A stretch of 64,000 nt of DNA from the NCBI GenBank assembly GCA_033032865.1, contig JAWHQI010001217.1:37910-101909 (forward strand), read 5' to 3'. Each line of letters starts with the position of its first letter. The stretch's first letter is position 1. Positions 54,557 to 64,000 of this stretch are shown here, in pieces. The position numbers and the translations under genes were made by a program. The DNA comes from Dactylorhiza incarnata (Eukaryota; Streptophyta; Magnoliopsida; Asparagales; Orchidaceae). The notes under the pieces were generated by a model. The model did not search any database. It was not told the DNA's origin and saw only the letters and a program-made list of their open reading frames with translations.

Positions 54557-56059
54557 AGGTTCGTATCTAATTCACTCATTCTTTGTTCTTAATTCTTTTC
54601 TTTTCTTAAACATCACACAGGTATCACCAAAGCATTCGTAATGTAAGTAATAGATGACAAGTCTTAAAAATAAGTTGATCTTTGAAAAATCAAAAACCTG
54701 TCAAGTGAGATATCGACGGATCCTACTATCTTCCCCCTTGACTTGTTAGCTCGACGTGTAATTCTGCCAGGACCACAGATGTCGGGGAGATTTCGAATCT
54801 GTGTAGCAGTAGCTCGCCAAGCTCGAGCGGTGAAAGTTTAGGATACCGGGTCCTTGCTGACATCTGGCACACCTCAGCGTTTCAAGGAGGTCTAGGTGGC
54901 TGGCTCAGCTCTGTCATGCATTGAAAAGGACATTGTTACAATCTTAATGATCTTTCAGGGAAAGCAATGTCGGTGTAGCCTCCGCGGCATGACCACACCT
55001 GCCCTACCGATCATTTCGGTTTGTAACTCTCGAATACTCGTTGAAGCGTGGTTAGGTAAGGGGCGACAAGAAACATCTATGACCGTCACCTGAACCTTGG
55101 ATTGGCAAATTTGCAACAAACTCAGCAATCCTTTAAGAGAAAGGAGTGTCGGTATAGCCTCCGCGGCATGACCACACCATCCCTTTGGGTCATTTTCAAG
55201 ATCCATCCCTCTATTTTTACCATAAAGGTCTTATTCATTCCTTTGTATTGGGATCGGGCGGTCAGCAGTTTATGAGACCGCATGTGCTTCTCTTTTACAA
55301 AGAGCGATGGCTTTTATGATCGTCGGATGAAATTTTTTCAGGATAATTGAGGTCGCTATTTGGGAATCTCCTATGCCAGCTTGATAGAGTTCGGCCCGGT
55401 CTCAGTAAGATCGAGATTCCGATATTCCCTGTTATTCAAAGTTACATGGAGTAGACATGATGCTTTGTTTCCCGTCGAGTTGGGTTTTTTCTTCAGAAAG
55501 GGCGGTCTGAATAAAATATGATCGCTGATCTGGAGATTTATGAAGGGGTATTCTTTTCACAATCTTGGTTATCAAGGGGCCGTCAAATGGATTTCCTGTC
55601 ATTTAGGCGCCGATCATCCAGAGTTCAATAAAGTTCAAATCATATTCAAGATATAGTTTTCATATATCGCGACCTGTGTAATATGAGACCGCATGACTAT
55701 TGTGAATAAGTTGGTTATTTTCTAATCATAGATAAGTTGTAGAATTTCTTTCAGCGATCTGGTTATCTCGAGACCGCAGAGTAATTTGTGTTTATGCAGA
55801 ATCAGTTTCTTTTAAAAGTCTTTGGTGTTTTTTCCAAGAGATCGCTCAAGTTTTTTAAATGATTGATATAAAATTATGATAAACTCGAGGCATTGAGATC
55901 GAATGCCAATTTTAAATTCAGAAGAACAAATAAATATATGCATCCAAAACAAACTTATTCACTTAGGCAAAATCCAACAGATATCAAATTTATATATATA
56001 TTCCGAAAATTCATTTACAACAAGACCGCTCGGTCTCCAAAAAGGGAAGTTATTACAAT
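54557..56059. other. Element B non-coding region between pol and antisense genes
   Basis: No supported gene. The conserved block (54697-55190) is followed by sequence diverged from A but with GAYCGC words (for example near 55257, 55275, 55683, 55764). The 138-aa and 133-aa plus-strand frames that begin here are opposite-strand shadows of the antisense gene. Confidence 0.6.
54697..55190 (+). other. Conserved non-coding block (element B copy)
   Basis: Counterpart of 27291-27780. CCTGTCAAGTGAGATATCG, GTGTAATTCTGCCAGGACC and GACCACACC segments are shared almost base for base. The two GTCGGTATAGCC-type motifs are ~179 bp apart (54968 and 55147). Much better conserved than the DNA just after it. 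Confidence 0.55.
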
Positions 56060-57727
56060 TCACTCCTTCTTTGATCTCTTGGGAGATCGCTCGTCTAGAG
56101 AAGTAGAATCAGTGTCTCCAGAAGATTCTTCCGAGCCCTCTCCTGGAACTTTTGACCCAGAGCTTGAGGCCGCTCCTGAGCTCGTATCCTGGCCTTCCAC
56201 ATATTGGCTGCCGCTCAGCTGGTCTTCATCTTCAATCACGACGTCTTCCTCGTCGTCGGCGGACTCTTCAGTAGTCAAAGATTGTTCAGCAATTCTTCTT
56301 GCCGCCTGAGGGAAAAGAGCAGCAAAGGTTGTATCTTTGTACTCCTCAGAAAGACCGCCTCGATTTCGGAGCTCCGTGATTACTTGCTCGGCGGTCTCCC
56401 TTACGTGGTGCGCCATTGCTCTCTTAAAATCAGGATTATGGATGTCGTAGGCCATTTCCTTCGCCCGCTGAAGAAAAGAGATGATCAGATCGCGCGGTCT
56501 AAACGAGTTCAGGAAAAACATTTAGTAAGAGATATAATACCAGCAGATCTTCATTTTCCTTCAAGACGCTTCGGAGAGTTCGCCCCATATGGTGCTGAAG
56601 AGTGACATTCCGAAGGGCCGTTTGAGCACAGATATCTGGAAGCAGGTCGGTCTCGATATCAAAAATCTCAGCCGTATTGTTCTTTCCGTATAAGGCCGCG
56701 GTCACAGCAGTAGCGTGGTGGGTCAGTTTCCCGCTCCAGAGGGGGAGATCGGTAGAAACTCTCACGGTCTTTCCTTTGGCGCCCCATTTGAGTAAAGGTT
56801 TGCCTTTTAAGTCTTTTTGATGACGCATATAGCCATGCAGAGGAAATGGCTCCGCAGCGGTCTTAGAAGAATTACCGGTCTCAGCGGTCTGAAATTTTTC
56901 TTCTCTCTTCAATCTTCTTTCCTTTGGGTAAGTACTCCTTCAGCAGGTGCTACCGGGTCCTTCGTTGGGATCGTAAAGGATGCTGAAAATGGAAAGTTAG
57001 AGAAATAAAGAAAAACGTGTAAGCGATACTGGGGGATCATGGGAAACAACTCACTTTCTTCAGGAACGATCTCAGGCCAGATCGCCAGATAATGAGTGAG
57101 ATCCAGGCGCTTTCCAGCCAGAAATGCCAGAATCCTTAACTCTTCCTTCGAGATCGATTTGCTCTTCTGAAAGATCTTGTCAGGTCGCGGAGAAGGGCGA
57201 CTCTTGAGACCGCCAAGATCGCCTTCGAACACAAGGAACCTCTCTGTCCAGAAGGGAACCTTGTTTGGAAGATTGAGAACTTTGAATCCTTCAGTAGAAA
57301 AGTATATTAACCCTTTGAATTCTTCTTTCTTTTGACCTTCTTTCAGGACCTTAGCAGTAAAGGACGCACGGAAGAGCGCCATCGTGAATTTTATCCTCTC
57401 CGATCTCAGGTAATTTATAAAAACACTAATAAGACCGATCGAGTTCGGCGGCAGCTGGGCGAGCACCAGCCCATAATAATCCATGATCTCCAAAAACTCC
57501 CAAGGGAGAGGAATCCTCAACCCGCACTCAAAGTGATCAATAGGGATGATGAACTTCTTCTCCTCCCCGAAACTGAGTCCTTCGGTCTCAGTTGGCGGTC
57601 TCACGACAATTTGAGTCTGGATCATGTGCTTCTTCAAGAACTCAACATATTCCTCTTTTGAAAGGTGGCAAGGTTTGTGTTCGGCTCTGAGGAAAATTAA
57701 GGAAGCAGTGGCTCGAGCGGACACCAT
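56060..57727 (-). pseudogene. Antisense gene 2 of element B (Transposase_28-like), frameshifted
   Basis: Start MVSARATAS at 57727 aligns with the start in A. Exon 1 57727-57055 ends at a GTGAGT donor at the same codon phase as in A; exon 2 starts at about 56982 after TTTTCAG; exon 3 56467-56060 after TTTCTTCAG. Exon 1 has the conserved LPPNSIGLISVFINYLR motif; exon 3 has AYDIHNPDF, an acidic tail and basic RSPKRSKKE. Exon 2 reads into a stop (about 56910) and its conserved part is in another frame, so one indel has broken it. Confidence 0.7.
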
Positions 57728-57797
57728 TCTTGGAGATCGCTGTGACCGGTGCTTAGGGCGCATACAAAAGATATAAAATAAAATCCAAAAGGGCGGC

Positions 57798-57805
57798 TAT
57801 TTATA
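57798..57805 (-). promoter_or_regulatory. TATA box of antisense gene 2 (element B)
   Basis: Minus strand TATAAATA 71 nt before the ATG at 57727; GACCGCC (about 57847) and GATCGCC (about 57870) lie upstream, as in A. Confidence 0.62.
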
Positions 57806-58086
57806 GTTGACGAATGATGACTTAGTCATCATTACTTTTTCTCGAAGACCGCCCAGTGAAATCTCTCGGATCGCCAAAACCTGTAAGGAAGCCAATGAGG
57901 TACTGACATCTTTTCAACCTCAAAAGAGAGAGACCGCAACATTTCAGATCACAGTACAAACAAGCAATACAAAATAGCAAAACATCACAGCAGAATAGGA
58001 GATCGCAAGCAAAAGGAATTAAAAACGTGTTATACAACAATTGTTCATCATATTACAAAATCATGTGAAAGCGGAACGTCAAATGT

Positions 58087-60280
58087 TTATTTCGAATGAG
58101 GCCTCTTTCTTCCTACAAAGGCCGCGATGTCCTGCATCTCATTGATAGAGCTGAAGGCCGTAGCAAGACCCTAGTTCGCGTTCATCGCAGCCCGGTGAAT
58201 CTTTGACATTTCTTTGTCAACTATTTCCATGGGGACAACCATGATCTCGGAGCTCGGCCTCATATCCAGGTGATCGCCAGGTGGTCCCGGTCTCATCGAC
58301 ATTCTCGCAGTGCCGCCCCTTAACGCAGCAACCTCGGCAGACAAAGCGGCAGATTTTCCCTTGTAATATTCAACGTCTTTCTCAGATCGACGGAGTGCTT
58401 GAGTAAGTTCGCCAATCTTGAGACCGCTCGCCTCTTCCGCTTTTCGGTGTGATTGGATGAGCTCGCCGGCTGGGTCATAAGCTGCGCGAAGCTTCTCTTC
58501 AAAGCCGCGGATCTGATCATGATAGGCGCGTTCCCGGACCAACATAGACCGAACATCCTCAAACATAGGATTGAGGATATTGGCAAGTTGGTCGGAGATC
58601 GCAACCCTCCGCGCCGGAAGTTCCCCCTCTTCCATCTCAAGAATGTTTTCATCTGCGAACAAAAGAGCAAAGGTTAGTTCAGTTTTCGGAAACTCAGAAT
58701 AATAAGGTCCGCAAAGAAAGAATACTTGGAAAGGAATCAAGACCGCGGTCATGCAGCATATTTTCAATATTAATTGTGACCGTTGGTTCTGCGGTCAGTA
58801 CGAGGCGGTCTGATCCCCTCAAGCGTTCGAGGTTCATTCTTTCCAACTCTCTTTTTTGCGACCTCTCTCCTTCTTTTCTTCTCCTCTTTAACTCCGCATT
58901 ACTAACAAGGATATCGTCAGTTTCAAAGATAACGACCTCATGTTTTCGTTCCGGAGAATCAGGTCGAACCATTGGAAGAGGAAGATTTTCTAACGATCTG
59001 GCCATGATCAACGCCTTACCAGTTCGCAGAGCGGAAACCGCATTTGCGCGGTCTTCTGCTGCTCGGTTTAGTTCCGCCTCTTGAGCAGCAGAAAGGGTTG
59101 GAAGACCGCTTGATAGTGCAACCTTTTCCTTGGCAATCTGCCGGCTTTTTTCTTCTGCCTCCAGTTCGGAAGCCATTCTCTTTTGTTCCTCGACGGCCGA
59201 TAGGGCCGCCTTTTTCTCTTCTTTCTTTCTTTTCGCAGCGGCCTGGGCTGCCTTCCTCTCTTCGTCTTCTTTCTTTTTCTTTGCAGCGGCTTGGGCTGCC
59301 TCTTTTTCTTCTTCTTCTTTCTTTGCAGCGGTCTGGGCTGCCATCCTCTCTTCTTCCTTTTTCTTCGCTGTGACCTGAGCCGCCTTCTCTTCTTCCATCT
59401 TCTTCTTCTCCTCCTGTTCGGCGGCGATCCTACCTGCTTCCGCCTCTTTTCTTTCCCTCTCTTCTCGATCCCTCCTTTCCCTATCTTCTCTCAGCTTCGC
59501 TTTAGCAGCGGCGATCTCCTTTTCTTTTTCCAAAATCTCTTTTTCAGCAGCGGCTGTTCTAAGACGTTCCGCCTCAAAAGGGTCAAGCACCTGTAAGGAA
59601 GAACAAGAAAAATCATTAGAAGAATCTCCTTCAAGGTAGGCGATCAGTTCAGGATCGGCCTCCCTTGAAAAAGCTGAGATCGCTAAAAAAGAAAGGAGAT
59701 CGGCTGCATCATTTACCTTCAAAGGAGCATTCTCAGGATCCTTGAGGTCACCACCCTCGGATTGAGCGATCGTCTTAGGAGCGGTCACCCCTTTGACATC
59801 GTCATTTTTTGGCTTTTTAGCACTTTGAGTAGAAGGATTTGAATTTTTTCTTTTACTCGCTTTGGAAGAATCCAGAGAATTGCCTAACTGTTGCATAATT
59901 TTTTCAGCTTCAGCTTTTGCTCCCGCAGCCCAGCCAGGATAACCTCTGTGGAAGCGGTCTCATTATGTTGAACGGTGGTCAGACCGAGCGCCTCCACGGT
60001 TTTCTGGAAATTAAAAGAAATGGAAAAATCAGGAAGGATCAGTTCAGGCCCTGAAGAACTAGATGATGAAACAGCAGCAACGCGATGTAGTGAAACCTCA
60101 TTTTCGGAAAGAACAGTGATTTTCTCCGGAGAAGGTCGCGCAGTCTCCTTGGACGTGGCCCGCCTCCGGTGAAGTCTTAGCAACTTTCACAACCTTTTTT
60201 GAAGTATCGGTCTTCCTCTTCTTCTTCTTTTCAGAGGAGTCCTTTCCCGGAGAGTCGAACACAGACAACAATGTTGACAT
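58087..60280 (-). pseudogene. Antisense gene 1 of element B (coiled coil), broken
   Basis: Starts MSTLLSVFDSPGK at 60280. Exon 1 is spread over three frames (breaks near 60170 and 59910). A long frame (59896-58726) carries the Glu/Lys/Ala coiled coil with repeated AAQAAAKK-type segments and RRRKEGERSQKRELERM as in A; it ends at a GTATTC donor, and exon 3 starts at 58652 after CAG. Exon 3 has the conserved EIMVVPMEIVDKEMSKIHRAAM tail but stops early at TAG 58173-58171; the ancestral stop would be 58089-58087. Confidence 0.68.
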
Positions 60281-60374
60281 TATCGAGCTCGACTTATCTA
60301 CTTTTTTAAGACCGCTTGTAAGGTAAGCTCGTTTACTTTTCAGGAAGTTATGATTTCACATACCATCGAAGGGT

Positions 60375-60382
60375 TATTTATA
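60375..60382 (-). promoter_or_regulatory. TATA box of antisense gene 1 (element B)
   Basis: Minus strand TATAAATA, 95 nt before the ATG (94 in A). Just upstream on the minus strand: GACCGCTGAGACCGCGATCGCC, a cluster of three GAYCGC words. Confidence 0.62.
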
Positions 60383-60460
60383 GCCCGGGGGGCATTGATG
60401 GCGATCGCGGTCTCAGCGGTCAAAGCTTACATTTTCGAAGTTCCAGGAGCAACTTAAAAA

Positions 60461-60473
60461 TGTGCGGGGATTA
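60461..60473 (+). other. Polypurine tract of element B
   Basis: TGTGCGGGGATTA directly before the 3' LTR start, the same as in element A. Confidence 0.65.
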
Positions 60474-60959
60474 TGTTTGTCCGGAAAGTCCGCGACCTCC
60501 TCTTGCTGTTCAAATTTTCGGTCTCAGCGGTCTCAGTTTCGGTGACCGCCCAGATCGCCAGCTGCCTCCTCGACTGGAATTTTCTAAGTGCCGAGCGGTC
60601 AGAGCAGTGTGAGACCGCCAGCTTAAGCGGTCTGATCGTTTTTGTTTTCTTTGTTATTTGTTTTCCATTTCCCTGCCCTGGCTCTCCTGTATCCCGGGCA
60701 GCCCGTAGTTTTCAGTTCTGCCCGTTTGGGCAGCCCCCTCGTCTATAAATAGAGGGGTAGGGGTACCAGAAAAAAGGACTTTTTGGCTCCGGGGGCTCCA
60801 GCTTACAACCTGTGTAAGCGGTCTCACTTTTTTGTGATCGCCTTTTCGTGATCGTTTTCCTTTTGTCTCAGCATCTTCTGTCTCAGTAACCTACACTTCG
60901 CAGTTTTCTCCCATCCCCCTTTAGTGTGAATTTTGGAGGTACCATTTTTGGCACCAACA
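60474..60959 (+). mobile_element. Element B 3' LTR (486 bp)
   Basis: Identical to the 5' LTR apart from three run-length changes (CAGAAAAAAGG, CCGGGGGCTCC, CAAATTTTCGG). Followed by ACGCT. Confidence 0.93.
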
Positions 60960-61887
60960 ACGCTGAGGTGAAAATGCCGAAAACTGTTGCCCGGCGACTC
61001 CTCCGCTATAATCCTGATTCTTTGTTCTCCGTTAGCGCGAAATTGTGAAGCCAAATTACCTATACATACCCTAGGTAATTTGGATTGATGGAGATGAGCG
61101 GCAAATGGATCGGTGAAGATGTTTGGTTGCAATGGCTCATCATCTACAAGAAAATTATTAGTATAAAAAGAATCAAGATTAAGCGAGTCAGAAAAATTTT
61201 CACAAGGAGGAGTTTCTTGTGAAAATACATGATTAAGCGCCGGTTGTTTATTTTCAAAAATAAACGAATTATCAGAAAAATCAATACCAAGTGGAGAAAA
61301 TTCATGAGACACAATTTCTTCATGAATAATAATTTCATGAAAAAGAGAAGACAGGGCGGGCGAAGGAGAAGAAGAAAAATTTTCATTTTCTAATTCGTCC
61401 GGTGTCTCCATGACTTTGCGAAATTCTTGGTACAATTGTTCTTCTTGATCTTGAGAATAAACATTTAAAGTGGGAGAAATAACATTCGGAAAAATTTCAA
61501 GATCAGAAGAAGAACAAATTTGTGGAAAAGGCGAGGAAAGCAAATCATAATTGAAGGAATTTCTTTCTTCGCACTGAAAACTATCCGGGTGACCTTTCCA
61601 CCATGAATAATCAACATCAGAGTAAGAAGGAGATTCACTCAAAGCATTATTTAAAGAAAAATTATTTTCATCATAAAATTATAATTTTCATTATAAAAAC
61701 TATAATTTTCATTAGAAAAATTAATTTGATTTCATTAGAAATATGTTGAAATGAAAAAATAGCATTCCTCACTAGAATGATGACCCCCACAAAAAGGACA
61801 GATAATTTGGCGCATTCGTGCGGCTTCCAAAAGAATGACTTTATTTGAAGCTCGACAACTTTTGCGGCCAAACTGCGATAACATCAT
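60960..61887 (-). pseudogene. D-family ORF, cut by element B and frameshifted (U8)
   Basis: Starts ATGATG at 61887 but has run-length indels (near 61870, 61845, 61757, 61731, 61677 and 61022). The open part 61642-60824 (272 aa) reads from the acidic region into the minus strand of B's 3' LTR, giving a chance chimeric tail. The original last codons are at 48392-48337, on the other side of B. Confidence 0.75.
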
Positions 61888-62027
61888 ATTTTTTGAAAAA
61901 CAAAAATAAACAACCGTTACCTAATAAAAGTGAATTTTAAAAGAAAAGGCAAAAAGAGAAATGGGGGTGGAGAAAGAGAATGATAAAAGTAATAAAATTC
62001 ACGCTTTCAAAATATCAACAAAAATAT

Positions 62028-62045
62028 TCCCCGGCAACGGCGCCA
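62028..62045 (-). other. Primer binding site, tRNA-Asp type (U8)
   Basis: Same 18-nt Asp-tRNA complement 6 nt from the LTR end at 62052. Confidence 0.9.
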
Positions 62046-62051
62046 AAAACT

Positions 62052-63865
62052 TGATAGCTAAAATTTAGGATATAAATAATTTTCTCCAAATTCTACGAAC
62101 TATAGGCAAGAGCACCTATCGTTCATAGCATAGGATATTTAAAACAAATAAATATCAAGTGTCGTATTCCACCGGTTTGTTGACTACTTCTACTCACTCA
62201 AATTAATATTATTTTATCAAAATTAATATGAAGTTTTGAAAATAATTAAATTAAGAGAAACATTTGATCGGGAATCCTTCTAAAGTAAAATATTTCATAA
62301 ATCTAGAAATCGATTTAGACAAACTTGACCGTGGAGGTTCCCAAAATATGATAGAGCCTCTCTCGAGAGAACTACCACCTAACCTTAGGTTGATTGATTA
62401 AGACCCCTCGGCCAGTCGAAACCCCTAAGCTTGCTTTATGCGGTGAGCCCCACTATTGGATTTGACTCCAATCCGGAAGAATTTCATCACCCTCTCTCGA
62501 GGAGTGCAAACAATTCTTTTTACTGATGAGCGATCTACCGTATTTACGGATCTCTCGATACACTAAAATATGGATCAAACTTGATTTTCATACACTAGAA
62601 ATATGAAAACCAATAATTGCAAATCATCGGTAAATCTTAGTTTCCAAATCCAAACTAAGAATAAAAGATTACGAAATATAAAAAACTTAGGAAATCATCC
62701 GATCAAATGCTATAAAATTAGTTAAACATGATTTAAAAAGAAGAACAATTTAATTTCTAAGAAAAGGAATAACACATACAAGAAATAAAATTCTAAACTA
62801 AGAATTAAGAAGTGCAAGACAAGAAGTAAATTGCATAAAGAAAATACAATAAGAAAATGCTGAAAAAACTAATCTAAAAATGACCCAATCTAAGCTAGGA
62901 TCCGATTCCCAACACTTTGGCAGCAGCTGGCTTTTATAGGTAGAAAATTGCTGAGTCACGCCCTTGGTCACGCCCGTGACCAAGGGCGTGTAAGCTGCGT
63001 AATTGCGTCTTGAAAGCCCGGGAACGTTGGGGAAGAAAAAACCGCCAAAATTAATCATTTCGACGGGTCACGGGCCTCGGTCACCCCCGTGACCTAGGGC
63101 GTGACTTGACCGAATCTGGAAATGGTGGGAAACGGCGCGATCTGAGTTATTCTGGCAGTTGCGGGAATGGTCACCCCCTAGGTCATGGCCGTGACATGTA
63201 GTCACGCCCGTGACAGAGGGCGTGACATGACCGAGGTCTGAAAACGGCGCGATCTGGAGTTATTCTGGCAGTTGCGCATTGGGTCACCCCCTAGGTCATG
63301 GCCGTGACATGGAGTCATGCCCGTGACCTGGGGCGTGTAGGCTGGAAATGATGTGGCGGCTTGTTCTGGCAGCTGGAAGATGGCTGGGTTGAGTCATGGT
63401 CGTGACTTGATGGCACGCCCTTGGTCATGGCCGTGACCGAGGGCGTGTAATACTAAATTAGGCTGGCAGCCTGATCAGGCAGCTGGAAGATGGCTGGGTT
63501 GAGTCATGGCCGTGACTTGATGTCACGCCCTTGGTCATGGCCGTGACCGAGGGCGGGTAATACTAAATTGGGCTGGCGGCATGATCAGGCAGCTGGAAGA
63601 TGCCTGGGTTGAGTCATGGTCGTGACTTGAAGTCACGCCCTTGGTCATGGCCGTGATCGAGGGCGTGTACTGAAGATTTTTGCAGACTTGTCCCATTCTT
63701 TCCCCTGAACATGGCTGTGAGCTTGGAATTTGCTATTAGCAGCCCCAGATTACCTGAAAACATAAAATAAAGCGAATTAGATATATATTAAACTAAAATT
63801 ATATAAAAACTAATTAATTACTACTAAAATACTATATAAAATTAACTATAAATAATGCACTATCA
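62052..63865 (-). mobile_element. D-family LTR of U8 (1814 bp)
   Basis: TGATAG/CTATCA ends; palindrome and minisatellite present, with several small indels (CACGGGCCTCGG, GATCTGAGTTATT, a missing AATTCGAAAG near 62308). Confidence 0.86.
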
Positions 63866-64000
63866 AATACCCCCATACTTAAGCTTTTGCTATTCCAGAG
63901 CAAAAACTAATTTATAAGTATGAGAAGAGTTTATAGGGCATTTCCAAAAGATTTACTTCTAATTATGCACTTCAAATCTCAAAAACTCATGTCAAAATAA
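63866..64000 (-). mobile_element. D internal region of the next unit, partial (right edge)
   Basis: Polypurine tract and the first ~120 bp of the AT-rich region; the array continues beyond the window. Confidence 0.85.

Larger units (their letters stand above)
48393..60959 (+). mobile_element. Element B: Tat-lineage Ty3/gypsy retrotransposon, nearly complete
   Basis: LTRs TGTTTGTCCGG...CACCAACA (485 and 486 bp), target duplication ACGCT (48388-48392 and 60960-60964), 12,567 bp. Same order as element A: gag-pol in one long frame, conserved non-coding block, two minus-strand genes, polypurine tract, 3' LTR. The LTRs differ by three homopolymer length changes only and no substitution seen, so the insertion is younger than A or equally young. 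The antisense genes carry frameshifts and a stop, while gag-pol is broken only by one frameshift near its end. Confidence 0.95.
60960..62051 (-). mobile_element. D unit U8, internal region after element B
   Basis: Resumes with ACGCT and the rest of the ORF, leader and primer site (62028-62045). It has more single-base run-length differences than the other units, which may be decay or assembly error. Confidence 0.87.

Noticed and set aside
60824..61642. 272-aa chimeric protein across element B 3' LTR and D ORF
   Set aside because: Arises by chance from B inserting in the D ORF; the tail is antisense LTR sequence.
61000..64000. Cluster of single-base indels at the right end as a biological signal
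   Set aside because: Most are in homopolymer runs, so assembly or sequencing error cannot be excluded; the same caution applies to the LTR differences of B and some pseudogene frameshifts.
1..64000. Host protein-coding, rRNA or other RNA gene
   Set aside because: Every substantial frame on both strands is accounted for by elements A, B, C or D; no ribosomal or other RNA motif was seen.

Overview
The window is plant nuclear DNA made almost entirely of LTR retrotransposons. No host gene, rRNA, tRNA or CRISPR array was found. Evidence for a flowering plant: a Ty3/gypsy Tat-type polyprotein with a second (archaeal-type) RNase H, an Asp-tRNA primer site of the kind used by Athila-type elements, a Met-tRNA primer site, TATA boxes and short introns of 74-80 nt. 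The species cannot be named; gene-poor (peri)centromeric heterochromatin is likely.

Layer 1 (1-18079, 33554-48392, 60960-64000): a tandem array of a ~4.32 kb unit on the minus strand, called D here. Each unit is one LTR (~1.82 kb, TGATAG...CTATCA) plus one internal region (~2.5 kb) with an Asp-tRNA primer site, one ORF (326 aa when intact, zinc knuckle plus Asn/acidic low-complexity protein) and two G-tracts. Units share LTRs (LTR-internal-LTR-internal). Eight units have both ends in the window: U1 791-5574, U2 5575-9905, U3 9906-14228, U4 14229-34006, U5 34007-38333, U6 38334-42657, U7 42658-46978, U8 46979-63865. There is a partial LTR at the left edge and a partial internal region at the right edge. 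The D LTR has a GC-rich ~110 bp minisatellite full of hairpins just upstream of its TATA box.

Layer 2: two Tat-lineage elements of one family inserted in plus orientation. Element A (18080-33553, target duplication GGCAC) lies in the LTR of U4. Element B (48393-60959, target duplication ACGCT) lies in the ORF of U8. Each has LTRs, a gag-pol frame, a conserved non-coding block, and two genes on the opposite strand between pol and the 3' LTR. In A both antisense genes can be read as three-exon genes with GT-AG introns that keep frame throughout (617 and 521 aa), each with its own TATAAATA box. In A gag-pol is broken four ways; in B gag-pol has one frameshift and it is the antisense genes that are damaged.

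Layer 3: element C (18882-21708), a 2.8 kb non-autonomous element with 513 bp LTRs, encodes only Gag and protease and sits inside the gag of A. Its two LTRs differ at one position by eye, so it is very young.

Most unusual signals: (i) the hexamer GAYCGC/GCGRTC is many-fold over-represented in LTRs, gag start and antisense-gene regions of A and B but rare in pol, and lies in pairs upstream of each TATA box; (ii) two separate spliced antisense genes; (iii) a retrotransposon turned into a megasatellite, with hairpin-rich U3 and a chimeric duplicated unit.
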